DNA from: an uncultured bacterium
GTDB taxonomy: Bacteria; Bacillota; Clostridia; Lachnospirales; Lachnospiraceae
Direction: 5' to 3'
Assembly: GCA_905216215.1 (NCBI GenBank)
Contig: CAJMSZ010000020.1
Location: 1-32,884, forward strand
Length of the DNA stretch: 32,884 bases
The stretch's first letter is position 1. The number at the start of each line of letters is the position of its first letter. The translations under genes and the position numbers were made by a program. The notes under the pieces were generated by a model. The model worked only from the letters and a program-made list of their open reading frames with translations, was not told the origin of the DNA and made no database searches. Below are positions 1-7,427 of the stretch, piece after piece.

Positions 1-332
1 GGATATTTGGTAATTACTCATAAATTAGATAATGCTGGATATTCAGTTATACCAAATAAGAAAAGAAAAAAGAGAAAATTCGAATCAGAACGAAAAGTTT
101 CATAAAGTCGTTCTTAACTGGTTACCCAGATGAATCGGCGAAAAGATACAGTATATGCAAGGCTGATGGAACAACTGCAAGGGCCTGTCTGCGGCTGTGC
201 TGCAAGATGTTTGGAATTTCAGAAAAAAATCGCATGTTCAGTCGTCAGCAGTTAGATATACTGGCAGAGCGTCTTTGCAAGTGTGACAAAGATGCTTCAG
301 ATTCTATGCTGGACACGGCCCCTTATATCTAA
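1..332 (+). pseudogene. Broken reading frame at window edge, product not recognised
   Basis: A frame open from the first base ends at a TAA at 103-105 after an A-rich, Lys/Arg-rich stretch (61-80). A second frame, open from 60, runs through the same stretch and ends at a TAA at 330-332. Its protein includes the strings FLTGYPDESAKRYS, CCKMFGISEKNRMFSRQQ and LDILAERLCKCDKD. Neither frame has a convincing start with a ribosome binding site. The simplest reading is one gene with a frameshift in the A-run near 61-80, cut off on the left by the window edge; two unrelated fragments are also possible. I do not recognise the product. About 100 bases of AT-rich sequence with no gene follow before the terminator at 435. 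Confidence 0.3.
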
Positions 333-434
333 TTTTCTGGTAACATTTCCACATTCAGTAAAAGCAATTACGAAGTTTAAAATGTTTCTTATGGTTGTAA
401 AATAGCTAAAAAGTGAATAGATGCAGATAAAGAT

Positions 435-458
435 AGAGGGGTTTCCCCTCTGTTTTTG
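435..458 (+). terminator. Rho-independent terminator before the feo promoter
   Basis: A perfect 7-bp stem, AGAGGGG (435-441) with CCCCTCT (445-451), closes a TTT loop and is followed by GTTTTTG. It separates the broken frame at 1-332 from the iron-uptake operon. Confidence 0.75.
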
Positions 459-508
459 TGTTTTCATAGACTTATTGAAAAAATTATCAATAAATTTTAA
501 AAAAGTTA

Positions 509-537
509 TTGACAGATAATGGGTGTAAGCATATACT
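509..537 (+). promoter_or_regulatory. Promoter of the feo operon
   Basis: TTGACA (509-514) and TATACT (532-537) are separated by exactly 17 bases, a near-consensus housekeeping promoter 45 bases upstream of the first feoA. The -10 hexamer lies inside the inverted repeat at 525-540, so a repressor bound there would block polymerase. Confidence 0.75.
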
Positions 538-540
538 AAC
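525..540. promoter_or_regulatory. Putative operator GTAAG-N6-CTAAC over the feo -10
   Basis: GTAAG (525-529) and CTAAC (536-540) form a 16-bp inverted repeat with a 6-base spacer and one mismatched pair. The same geometry occurs at 24278-24293 (GTTAG-N6-CTAAC) and 30675-30690 (GTTAG-N6-CAAAC). The half-site GTTAG resembles half of a DtxR/IdeR box, but in that family the halves are separated by about one base, so the regulator is not assigned. Feo genes are usually repressed by iron-loaded Fur or DtxR-type proteins. Confidence 0.45.
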
Positions 541-582
541 TAAGTAAAAAGAGTACATTTACCAAATGAAAGAAGGTGGAAC

Positions 583-795
583 ATGATGCCTTTAACAATG
601 GCTGAGAAGGGACGCGAGATTCAGATTAAGAAAATTGGAGGAAAAGACGAGACAAAACGTTTTTTAGAGAGCCTTGGTTTTGTAATTGGTGGATTCGTAT
701 CTGTTGTATCAGAAATAAATGGAAACTTGATTGTCAAAGTGAAAGAATCGCGTGTAGCGATTAGCAAAGAAATGGCGACTAAAATTATGGTATAG
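583..795 (+). CDS. feoA: FeoA family protein (first copy)
   Basis: A 70-residue SH3-like FeoA-domain protein of the ferrous iron uptake system. FeoA is a small cytosolic partner thought to modulate the FeoB permease. The usual signature is visible: a short N-terminal strand, a central Leu-Gly-Phe turn (ESLGFVIGG) that matches the Met-Gly-Ile turn of other FeoA proteins, and a C-terminal strand ending in a Val-Ala-Ile segment. AAGGTGG lies just upstream of the ATG at 583; the next ATG, at 586, is equally possible. It is the first gene of the operon, 12 bases before a second, more canonical feoA. The copies are diverged, so this is not a recent duplication. Confidence 0.85.
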   Translation: MMPLTMAEKGREIQIKKIGGKDETKRFLESLGFVIGGFVSVVSEINGNLIVKVKESRVAISKEMATKIMV

Positions 796-807
796 GAGGA
801 GAATGGG

Positions 808-1029
808 ATGGCTACATTAAGGGACGCAAAATGCGGGCAGACTGTTAAAGTTATGAAAGTTCATGGAGAAGGCGCTGTAAAGCGTAGAATCATGGATATG
901 GGAATCACAAAGAATGTAGAAATCTACATTAGAAAAGTAGCACCGCTCGGAGACCCGGTGGAAGTAACCGTCAGAGGGTATGAATTATCCCTCAGAAAAG
1001 CGGATGCTGAAATGGTAGAAGTACAGTAA
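808..1029 (+). CDS. feoA: FeoA family protein (second copy)
   Basis: A 73-residue FeoA-domain protein, closer to the family consensus than the upstream copy: it has the RRIMDMGITKN turn, the APLGDPVEV loop and the GYELSLRKADAEMVEV C-terminal strand. It starts 12 bases after the first feoA stop, with GGAGGAGAATGGG just before the ATG, and precedes feoB by 75 bases. Both FeoA proteins probably act at the cytosolic face of FeoB. Two adjacent feoA genes before feoB are a known arrangement in Clostridia; the division of labour between them is not known from sequence. Confidence 0.92.
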   Translation: MATLRDAKCGQTVKVMKVHGEGAVKRRIMDMGITKNVEIYIRKVAPLGDPVEVTVRGYELSLRKADAEMVEVQ

Positions 1030-1104
1030 GTACATTTTTTTTGTATGAAGGTTAGAAATAACTAAAAAATATTTGTGATACATAATAGGAAAGAGAGGAA
1101 AACC

Positions 1105-3282
1105 ATGAAAGTAAGAATTGCACTTGCAGGAAATCCGAATAGTGGTAAAACAACACTGTTTAATGCTTTGACAGGTTCTAATCAATTTGTTGGAAACTGG
1201 CCAGGCGTAACAGTAGAGAAAAAAGAAGGAAAGATTAAGGGCTATACAACAAAAGGAGAGGAAGCTATTCTTGTTGACCTTCCAGGGGTTTATTCATTAT
1301 CACCTTACACTTTGGAAGAAGTTGTATCCAGAAACTATTTAGTAGGAGAAAAGCCGGATGCAATCATCAACATCATTGATGGAACCAATCTGGAAAGAAA
1401 CTTATATCTGACAACACAGCTTACAGAACTTGGAATTCCGGTTATCGTTGCTGTTAACATGATGGATCTTGTTAAGAAGAACGGTGAAGAACTTGACATT
1501 GACAGACTTGGAAAAGATATTGGATGTAAAGTTGTTGAAATCTCCGCATTAAAGGGAGAAGGAATTGACCAGCTTGCACAGAGGGCTGTAGCAATTGCGA
1601 AAGGAAACAAGAAAACGGAACCTGCACATAAATTTGAAGGATGTGTAGAACATGCCATTGCACATATTGAAGAGGCGCTTACCGGACACGTTGATACGAC
1701 TATGGAACGCTGGTATGCGGTAAAACTTTTCGAACGTGATGAAAAAGTACGTGAAAGCTTGCATCTTCAGGCTGATTTGCTTCAGCACATTGAAAATGAT
1801 ATTGTTGCATGTGAAAAAGAAATGGATGACGATTCGGAAAGTATTATTACCGGAGAACGTTACAATTACATAGGAAGTATTATCGAAGACTGCTACAAGA
1901 AGCGTGTGAAAAAACAGATGTCTGCATCAGACAAAATCGACAGCATCGTAACGAACAGATTTTTAGCTTTGCCTATTTTCGCTGTTGTAATGTTCCTTGT
2001 GTATTACATTGCAGTTACAAAGGTTGGAGGACCTCTTACAGACTGGACCAATGATGTACTCTTTGGTGAATGGATTATTCCGGGAGCCCAGAGCTTCTTT
2101 GAATCAATCGGATGTGCTGAATGGCTCACAGGTTTACTTGTAGATGGTGTTATCAGTGGTGTTGGCGCTGTTTTAGGTTTCGTGCCACAGATGCTTGTTT
2201 TGTTCTTACTCCTTGCGTTCTTGGAAGGATGTGGATATATGGCACGTATTGCATTTATTATGGACCGTGTATTCCGTAAGTTTGGATTGTCAGGAAAATC
2301 ATTTATTCCAATGTTAATCGGAACCGGATGTGGTGTTCCTGGAGTTATGGCATCAAGAACGATTGAAAATGACCGTGACCGTAAGATGACAATCATGACC
2401 ACAACGTTTATCCCTTGTGGAGCAAAGCTTCCAATCATTGCCCTGATTGCAGGTGCGTTATTTGATGATGCTCCTTGGGTTGCACCAAGTGCATATTTTG
2501 TAGGTATTGCAGCAATTATCTGCTCAGGTATTATTTTAAAGAAAACAAAAATGTTTGCCGGTGACCCGGCACCATTCGTTATGGAACTTCCGGCATATCA
2601 CATTCCAACAGTTGGAAACGTGCTGAGAAGTACATGGGAACGTGGATGGTCATTTATCAAGAAAGCTGGGACAATCATCCTTCTGTCAACAATCTTTGTA
2701 TGGTTTGCACAGGGATTTGGATTCGAAGGTGGAAGCTTCGGCATGGTAGAAGATATGAACAACAGTATTCTTGCAAGCATCGGTTCTGCTATTGCATGGA
2801 TTTTCAACCCACTTGGATGGGGAGACTGGAAAGCAGCCGTTGCAGCTATTACCGGACTTGTTGCTAAAGAAAATGTTGTTGGTACTTTTGGTATTCTGTA
2901 TGGATTTGCAGAAGTCAATGGAGACAACGGTATCGAAATCTGGGGTTCACTTGCAAATGCAATGACACCAGTTGCAGCATACTCATTCTTAGTATTTAAC
3001 CTTTTGTGTGCACCTTGCTTTGCCGCTATGGGAGCAATCAAACGTGAGATGAACAATACAAAATGGTTCTGGTTCGCAATTGGATATCAGTCATTACTTG
3101 CGTATGTAGTAGCTCTTTGTATTTACCAGATTGGAACACTTGTTACAGTCGGTACATTCGGACTGGGAACAGTCGTTGCATTCTTGCTTGTAATCGGATT
3201 CCTTTATTTGTTATTCCGTCCGTATAAGGAAAGCAACAGTCTGAACGTTCCAAAGAGCGTTGCCGGTAAGGTAAGAGCATAA
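1105..3282 (+). CDS. feoB: Ferrous iron transporter FeoB
   Basis: A 725-residue inner-membrane Fe(II) permease with an N-terminal GTPase domain. The G motifs are clear: G1 GNPNSGKT (residues 9-16), G2 around GVTVEKKEG, G3 DLPGVYSL, G4 NMMD and G5 SALKGEG. The C-terminal half carries two gate-type membrane regions, including GTGCGVPGVMASR and the PCGAKLPI segment with its conserved Cys, and ends in several hydrophobic helices. The frame is open from an ATG at 1075, but I chose the ATG at 1105: AGAGAGGAAAACC lies directly upstream and the protein then begins at the GTPase strand, as usual for the family. It follows two feoA genes and precedes the FeoB-associated peptide. Length is normal and no lesion is seen. 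Confidence 0.97.
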   Translation: MKVRIALAGNPNSGKTTLFNALTGSNQFVGNWPGVTVEKKEGKIKGYTTKGEEAILVDLPGVYSLSPYTLEEVVSRNYLVGEKPDAIINIIDGTNLERNLYLTTQLTELGIPVIVAVNMMDLVKKNGEELDIDRLGKDIGCKVVEISALKGEGIDQLAQRAVAIAKGNKKTEPAHKFEGCVEHAIAHIEEALTGHVDTTMERWYAVKLFERDEKVRESLHLQADLLQHIENDIVACEKEMDDDSESIITGERYNYIGSIIEDCYKKRVKKQMSASDKIDSIVTNRFLALPIFAVVMFLVYYIAVTKVGGPLTDWTNDVLFGEWIIPGAQSFFESIGCAEWLTGLLVDGVISGVGAVLGFVPQMLVLFLLLAFLEGCGYMARIAFIMDRVFRKFGLSGKSFIPMLIGTGCGVPGVMASRTIENDRDRKMTIMTTTFIPCGAKLPIIALIAGALFDDAPWVAPSAYFVGIAAIICSGIILKKTKMFAGDPAPFVMELPAYHIPTVGNVLRSTWERGWSFIKKAGTIILLSTIFVWFAQGFGFEGGSFGMVEDMNNSILASIGSAIAWIFNPLGWGDWKAAVAAITGLVAKENVVGTFGILYGFAEVNGDNGIEIWGSLANAMTPVAAYSFLVFNLLCAPCFAAMGAIKREMNNTKWFWFAIGYQSLLAYVVALCIYQIGTLVTVGTFGLGTVVAFLLVIGFLYLLFRPYKESNSLNVPKSVAGKVRA

Positions 3283-3325
3283 CAGTTTTATTGAAATTGA
3301 AATCAAAATCAGGAGGCGCAGGAAA

Positions 3326-3469
3326 ATGGGAACAGTAGTTGTATTACTCGCACTGATAGGAGTTGTTACTTTGGTTATCAGAAGCATGATAAAAGATAAA
3401 AAGGCAGGAAAGTCTCTGCAATGTGGTCAGGATTGTAAACACTGCAGCGGCCATTGCAATATGAAGTAG
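3326..3469 (+). CDS. FeoB-associated Cys-rich membrane peptide
   Basis: A 47-residue protein. An N-terminal hydrophobic helix (GTVVVLLALIGVVTLVI) is followed by a basic segment and a short Cys-rich tail, CGQDCKHCSGHC, with four Cys. This matches the FeoB-associated Cys-rich membrane protein family found just downstream of feoB in Firmicutes; its role is unproven, but metal handling beside FeoB is the usual suggestion. AGGAGG (3311-3316) precedes the ATG. It lies 43 bases after feoB and 11 bases before the Fur-like gene, so it should be co-transcribed with both. Confidence 0.85.
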   Translation: MGTVVVLLALIGVVTLVIRSMIKDKKAGKSLQCGQDCKHCSGHCNMK

Positions 3470-3480
3470 AAGGAAAGACG

Positions 3481-3873
3481 ATGCAGAAAAGCACGGTTAT
3501 TGAAAAATTGCGAGAGCGAGGCTTCCGAATTACCAAACAACGAGAACTCTTGATTGATATTATTCTCGGGGATTCTTGTAAGTGCTGTAAAGAAGTCTAC
3601 TTTGAGGCGACAAAATATGAGCCGGGAATAGGCATGGCAACAGTTTATCGCACTGTAGAAGCTCTGGAAAAGATTGGTGCTTTAAAACGAAGAATTCCAT
3701 ATCAGGTTTGTGCAGAAGAAAATAAAATATTTCCAAGCTGCATGGTGAAACTGGAAGATGGTTCTACGATTAAACTGGAACCAGAGATGATGGAAAAGGT
3801 TTTAGAGGCTGGCATCATCCACTGTGGACTGACAGAAGGCAGACAGGTGAAAGAACTGAGTATGATGGAGTAA
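3481..3873 (+). CDS. Fur-family transcriptional regulator, atypical C-terminal half
   Basis: A 130-residue protein with a clear Fur-type winged helix: RITKQRELLIDII early on and the recognition segment GMATVYRTVEALEKIG. The C-terminal half is unusual. It lacks the His-rich metal-site motif (HHDH type) and the paired CxxC zinc sites of classical Fur. Instead it has a CKCCKE cluster near residue 32 and three scattered Cys (in YQVCAE, PSCMV, HCGLT). It may therefore sense something other than iron, or use a different site. I chose the ATG at 3481 because AGAAGGAAAG lies upstream and the protein then begins at the first helix; the frame is open from 3454. Its place in the feo operon suggests control of iron uptake or autoregulation. 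Confidence 0.8.
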   Translation: MQKSTVIEKLRERGFRITKQRELLIDIILGDSCKCCKEVYFEATKYEPGIGMATVYRTVEALEKIGALKRRIPYQVCAEENKIFPSCMVKLEDGSTIKLEPEMMEKVLEAGIIHCGLTEGRQVKELSMME

Positions 3874-3919
3874 AATGATAACATAATAACACATAACGAT
3901 TCCGAAGGGAGATGAAAGC

Positions 3920-4222
3920 TTGAGTGTAGTAATTATTGGTGGAAATGAATGCATGGTTCGTCAGTATAAGAACCTGTGTGAAGAATATGAATGTGATGCA
4001 AAGGTTTATCCAAAGCAGAAAAGCAGTCTGAAAGGGATAGGAAGTCCGGACCTTATGGTCTTATTCACAAGTACTGTATCACATAAAATGATTAGAAATG
4101 CGTTGAGTGAAACAAAGGGACAGGATGTGCGTATCGTGCGGTGTCATACCAGTTCGATGTCTGCACTTAAGAATATTCTTGAGGAAAATGTCCAGGATTT
4201 GAGGGCGGCATACGCGTGTTAA
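3920..4222 (+). CDS. DUF2325 domain protein
   Basis: A 100-residue protein that starts with the family hallmark VVIIGGNE and continues as a Rossmann-like alpha/beta fold, ending with the segment RCHTSSMSALKNILEE. Function of DUF2325 is not established. The start is a TTG at 3920, chosen because AAGGGAG lies 9 bases upstream and the conserved strand begins at residue 2. It lies 46 bases after the Fur-like gene on the same strand and is closed by the terminator at 4244, so it is probably the last gene of the feo operon. Confidence 0.75.
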   Translation: MSVVIIGGNECMVRQYKNLCEEYECDAKVYPKQKSSLKGIGSPDLMVLFTSTVSHKMIRNALSETKGQDVRIVRCHTSSMSALKNILEENVQDLRAAYAC

Positions 4223-4243
4223 ATGAAACGTCATAAAAGGGTG

Positions 4244-4273
4244 AATAGAGAGCTTCGGCTCTCTATTTTCTTT
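4244..4273 (+). terminator. Terminator of the feo operon
   Basis: A perfect 10-bp stem, AATAGAGAGC (4244-4253) with GCTCTCTATT (4258-4267), closes a TTCG tetraloop and is followed by TTCTTT. Confidence 0.92.
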
Positions 4274-4318
4274 AGTATATATATCAATCAATGATTGTCT
4301 CGGTGAACTGATTTTTGA

Positions 4319-4371
4319 TTGTAATATTTAAAAATAAGTGCTATGATAGTTTTGCACTTTAAAGTGCAAAA
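4319..4371 (+). promoter_or_regulatory. DAHP synthase promoter with a perfect 22-bp palindrome
   Basis: TTGTAA (4319-4324) and TATGAT (4342-4347) are spaced 17 bases apart. Three bases after the -10 starts a perfect 22-bp palindrome at 4350-4371: TTTTGCACTTT followed by its exact complement AAAGTGCAAAA. It covers the expected transcription start, a classic repressor operator position. No T-tract follows, so a terminator is unlikely. I do not recognise the binding protein. Confidence 0.65.
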
Positions 4372-4398
4372 GAAAACATGCGAACAGGAGAATGAAAG

Positions 4399-5430
4399 AT
4401 GGGAATGAAGATTAATAATGAATTACCGCTTCCGGCTGATTTGAAAGCGGAATATCCATTGTCAGATAAACTAAAGAAAATTAAACAAGAAAGGGACAAA
4501 GAAATTCGTGATATTTTTACTGGAAAGAGTGATAAATTTCTGGTGATTATTGGACCATGCTCAGCGGACAATGAAGATTCTGTGTGTGAATATGTGGAAA
4601 GACTTGCGAAGATTAATGAGAAGGTTTCAGATAAATTAATGCTGATTCCAAGAATTTATACCAATAAGCCGCGAACAACCGGAGAGGGATATAAGGGAAT
4701 GTTACACCAGCCTGATCCGGACAAGGCACCGGATTTGCTGGCAGGTATCATTGCAATCCGTAAGCTGCATATCCGGGCTATGGAAGAAACCTATCTGACC
4801 TCAGCAGATGAAATGCTTTATCCGGAAAACAGAAGCTATCTGGATGATATTTTGTCTTATGAAGCTATTGGTGCACGTTCTGTGGAAAATCAGCAGCATC
4901 GTCTTACCGCAAGTGGTATGGATATACCAATCGGAATGAAGAACCCGACTAGTGGAGATTTGGCGGTTATGTTAAATTCAATTATTGCAGCGCAGAAAGG
5001 TCACCGGTTTATTTACCGTGGAATGGATGTGAGTACAGATGGAAATGAGCTGGCCCACGCAATCCTTCGTGGCGGTGTTGACAAATATGGAACGACAATT
5101 CCGAACTATCATTATGAGGATATCTGGCGTCTTTCCGAGATGTATAAGGAGAAGAAGTTGAAAAATCCGGCTGTGATTGTGGATGCCAACCATTCGAATT
5201 CCAATAAAAAGCATCACGAGCAAATTCGTATTGTGGGAGAAGTGCTGCATACGAGAAAATATAATGCAGAGCTTCGAAAACTGATTAAAGGTGTTATGGT
5301 AGAAAGTTATCTTGTGGATGGACGACAGGATATCGGAAGTCATATGGTTTATGGACAGTCTATTACAGACCCTTGTATTGGCTGGGAGGATACCGTACGT
5401 CTGATAGATAAAATCGCAGAAGACTGTTAA
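4399..5430 (+). CDS. 3-deoxy-7-phosphoheptulonate (DAHP) synthase, class I
   Basis: Catalyses the first step of the shikimate pathway, condensing phosphoenolpyruvate with erythrose 4-phosphate. The 343-residue length fits the AroF/AroG type. Visible motifs are IIGPCSA (phosphate/PEP binding), KPRTTGEGYKG, GARSVENQQHR, KNPTSGD and the metal-site region VDANHSNSNKKHHEQ near the C-terminus. AGGAG lies 8 bases before the ATG at 4399. It is transcribed alone from the palindrome-bearing promoter at 4319-4371 and no other aromatic gene is nearby. The isozyme letter (aroF, aroG or aroH), and hence the feedback amino acid, cannot be assigned from the sequence. Confidence 0.95.
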   Translation: MGMKINNELPLPADLKAEYPLSDKLKKIKQERDKEIRDIFTGKSDKFLVIIGPCSADNEDSVCEYVERLAKINEKVSDKLMLIPRIYTNKPRTTGEGYKGMLHQPDPDKAPDLLAGIIAIRKLHIRAMEETYLTSADEMLYPENRSYLDDILSYEAIGARSVENQQHRLTASGMDIPIGMKNPTSGDLAVMLNSIIAAQKGHRFIYRGMDVSTDGNELAHAILRGGVDKYGTTIPNYHYEDIWRLSEMYKEKKLKNPAVIVDANHSNSNKKHHEQIRIVGEVLHTRKYNAELRKLIKGVMVESYLVDGRQDIGSHMVYGQSITDPCIGWEDTVRLIDKIAEDC

Positions 5431-5446
5431 AACAGGTGTATTTTCC

Positions 5447-5491
5447 TTGTAAAAAAGCAAAATTATGGTAAGATATAGGTTAAGACTATAT
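5447..5491 (+). promoter_or_regulatory. Probable promoter and inverted repeat before the SUF pair
   Basis: TTGTAA (5447-5452) and TAAGAT (5469-5474) are 16 bases apart. Overlapping the -10 and downstream lies an inverted repeat, ATATAG (5473-5478) with CTATAT (5486-5491), separated by 7 bases. It also contains TAGGTTA, the left half of the sites at 24275 and 30672, but without a matching right half. It may bind an Fe-S or iron regulator; that is inference from position. Confidence 0.4.
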
Positions 5492-5550
5492 GTAAAAGCG
5501 AAAAATGCATAATTTTGTATTTGGCAAAATTGTCAATGGGAGGAAAAAAC

Positions 5551-6276
5551 GTGTTAGAATTAAAACATGTGTCTTTTGAAGTGCCGCAGAATGGTATGGA
5601 AAAGGAAATTATCAAAGATATCAGTTTTATAATCCCGGATGGAAAGTTCACGGTAATTACGGGACCAAATGGTGGGGGAAAATCTACGCTGGCAAGGTTG
5701 ATTGCGGGGATTCAGAAACCCACATCCGGACAGATTCTTCTGGATGGTGTGGATATTACAGAGAAGAGTATCACAGAACGTGCCAATATGGGAATCAGCT
5801 ATGCATTCCAGCAGCCGGTCCGTTTTAAAGGTGTAACTGTGTTGGATTTAATCCGCCTTGCAAGTGGTAAAGAAGTAACCATAGCTGTTGCTTGTGAGTA
5901 TTTATCGAAGGTAGGTCTTTGCGCAAAGGATTATATCAACAGAGAAATTGATGGAAGTCTTTCTGGTGGGGAATTAAAGCGTATTGAGATTGCTACTGTC
6001 CTTGCCAGAGGAACAAAGATGTCAGTGTTTGATGAGCCGGAGGCAGGAATTGATTTGTGGAGTTTCCAGAATCTGATTCAGGTGTTTGAAAAAATGCATG
6101 CACAGATTCAGGGCTCTATTTTGATTATTTCTCATCAGGAAAGGATTTTAAATATTGCAGATGAGATTCTGGTAATCGGTGATGGACAGGTCAAGGATCA
6201 TGGAAAGAAAGAGGATATTCTGCCGAAGCTTCTGGGAAGCTCCAATGCAGTAAATTTGTGTAAAGGGAGAAACTAG
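5551..6276 (+). CDS. sufC: SufC-like ATPase of a minimal SUF system
   Basis: A cytosolic ABC ATPase of about 241 residues that drives Fe-S cluster assembly with the SufB/D scaffold. It shows Walker A GPNGGGKST, a Q-loop in AFQQPVRF, the signature LSGGELKR, and Walker B/D-loop MSVFDEPEAGID. The Glu-Ala-Gly-Ile-Asp sequence after Walker B is typical of SufC. The frame is open from 5515, but GGGAGGAAAAAAC directly precedes a GTG at 5551, and starting there gives the usual SufC N-terminus LELKHVSF. The scaffold gene follows after 2 bases. No sufS, sufU or sufD is adjacent, matching the two-gene minimal (SMS-type) arrangement described in anaerobes. Confidence 0.9.
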   Translation: MLELKHVSFEVPQNGMEKEIIKDISFIIPDGKFTVITGPNGGGKSTLARLIAGIQKPTSGQILLDGVDITEKSITERANMGISYAFQQPVRFKGVTVLDLIRLASGKEVTIAVACEYLSKVGLCAKDYINREIDGSLSGGELKRIEIATVLARGTKMSVFDEPEAGIDLWSFQNLIQVFEKMHAQIQGSILIISHQERILNIADEILVIGDGQVKDHGKKEDILPKLLGSSNAVNLCKGRN

Positions 6277-6278
6277 AG

Positions 6279-7196
6279 ATGGATGTGATACAGAAACAAT
6301 TGCTGGAAGCAGTAGCAGGACTTCATGAGACTCCGACGGGGGCTTATAATATCCGTGCCAATGGGGAAAGTACAGCAAGAAATACTACAGCAAATATTGA
6401 TATTGTGTCTAAGAAGGATGTTTCCGGGATTGACATTATCATTAAGCCGGGAACGAAGAAAGAAAGTGTGCACATTCCGGTTGTTGTCAGCGCCACAGGA
6501 CTGAAAGAAATGGTTTATAACGATTTCTTTGTGGGGGATGACTGTGATGTTGTGATTGTCGCAGGATGTGGTATTCACAATGCAGGGGATGAGGACAGTA
6601 AGCATGATGGAATCCATCGTTTCTTCATTGGAAAAAATTCGCATGTACAGTATGTGGAAAAGCATTATGGAAGTGGCGATGGAAATGGTGCACGTATTAT
6701 GAATCCGCAGACCGTTATTGAACTTGGGGAAGACAGTACCATGGAATTTGAATCTGTGCAGATTAAAGGTGTGGATTCGACGGTTCGTAAGACCAGTGCA
6801 AAGCTTTCTAAGGGTGCGAAAATCACGGTTACAGAGCGGTTAATGACACACGGTAATCAGAAGGCAGAGAGTTTGTTTGAAATTGATTTAAATGGAGATG
6901 ATTCCAGCGCCAATGTAGTGTCAAGAGCAGTTGCGCGTGACCATTCTGTGCAGGTATTTAAGTCTATTATTCATGGAAATGCAAAGTGCAGTGGACATAC
7001 AGAATGTGACGCAATCATTATGGATAATGCAAATATCAGTGCAATACCGGAGATTACTGCCAATAATCCGGATGCGGCACTGATTCATGAAGCAGCCATA
7101 GGAAAAATTGCAGGGGAACAGATTATTAAGCTGATGACGCTTGGACTTACAGAAGCGGAAGCGGAAGAGCAGATTGTGAATGGATTTTTGAAATAG
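6279..7196 (+). CDS. sufB: SufB/SufD family scaffold, short form
   Basis: A 305-residue member of the SufB/D beta-helix family, much shorter than a standard SufB of about 470 residues. It contains the core region VVIVAGCGIHNAG, a His-rich stretch (KHDGIH, EKHYGSG), the HGNAKCSGHTECDA segment and the family-typical end HEAAIGKIAGEQI with GLTEAEAEEQIV. The Cys in AGCGIH and the later Cys and His are candidate cluster ligands. It begins 2 bases after the SufC-like gene, so the two are translationally coupled and probably form the whole assembly machine. The hairpin at 7212-7260 closes the operon. Confidence 0.9.
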   Translation: MDVIQKQLLEAVAGLHETPTGAYNIRANGESTARNTTANIDIVSKKDVSGIDIIIKPGTKKESVHIPVVVSATGLKEMVYNDFFVGDDCDVVIVAGCGIHNAGDEDSKHDGIHRFFIGKNSHVQYVEKHYGSGDGNGARIMNPQTVIELGEDSTMEFESVQIKGVDSTVRKTSAKLSKGAKITVTERLMTHGNQKAESLFEIDLNGDDSSANVVSRAVARDHSVQVFKSIIHGNAKCSGHTECDAIIMDNANISAIPEITANNPDAALIHEAAIGKIAGEQIIKLMTLGLTEAEAEEQIVNGFLK

Positions 7197-7211
7197 AAAA
7201 TGAGTTTGAAG

Positions 7212-7260
7212 GCTATGTGGGTGGAGAAAGAAGCAGGTTCTCCGGTACATAGCTTTCTTT
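7212..7260 (+). terminator. Terminator of the SUF pair
   Basis: A two-part stem: GCTATGT (7212-7218) with ACATAGC (7247-7253) outside, and GGAGAA (7223-7228) with TTCTCC (7238-7243) inside, followed by TTTCTTT. Confidence 0.75.
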
Positions 7261-7269
7261 GCATTTGGG

Positions 7270-7304
7270 TAAAATAAAACAGCCCTTCCTTTCGAAAGAA
7301 CTGT
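7270..7304 (-). terminator. Terminator of the tRNA-Arg gene
   Basis: On the minus strand, ACAGTTCTTTC pairs with GGAAGGGCTGT (11 bp including G-T pairs) around a GAAA tetraloop, followed by TTTTATTTT. Confidence 0.75.
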
Positions 7305-7311
7305 CCTATAC

Positions 7312-7385
7312 CGTGCGCTAGAGGATTCGAACCCCCGACCTTTTGGTCCGTAGCCAAACGCTCTATCCAGCTGAGCTAAGCGCAC
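7312..7385 (-). tRNA. tRNA-Arg (anticodon ACG)
   Basis: The minus strand folds into a complete 74-nt cloverleaf. The acceptor stem is GTGCGCT with AGCGCAC and discriminator G. The D-arm is GCTC/GAGC, the anticodon stem TTTGG/CCAAA encloses loop CTACGGA, and the T-loop is TTCGAAT. The anticodon ACG (read as ICG after deamination) decodes CGN arginine codons. The 3' CCA is not encoded. It is flanked by its own consensus promoter (7428-7456) and terminator (7270-7304), so it is a single-gene unit transcribed against its neighbours. Confidence 0.97.
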
Positions 7386-7427
7386 ACATTATGTTCTCTG
7401 CGATATTTCTCTCTCGCAACAAAAATT

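Noticed and set aside
1075..1104. An upstream ATG that would extend FeoB by 10 residues
   Set aside because: The extra residues are basic and not family-like, and the purine-rich ribosome binding site lies inside this stretch, just before the ATG at 1105.
2004..2438. A 144-residue open frame on the minus strand
   Set aside because: It is fully antisense to the FeoB membrane domain, has low-complexity Pro/Ser-rich composition and no recognisable motif.
4978..5460. A 160-residue minus-strand frame
   Set aside because: It lies antisense to DAHP synthase and across its promoter-distal end, with no ribosome binding site or family match.
5473..5491. A fourth member of the GTTAG-N6-CTAAC operator set, before the SUF pair
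   Set aside because: Only the left part (TAGGTTA) matches; the right half at the required spacing reads ATGTA. It is kept as a separate inverted repeat.
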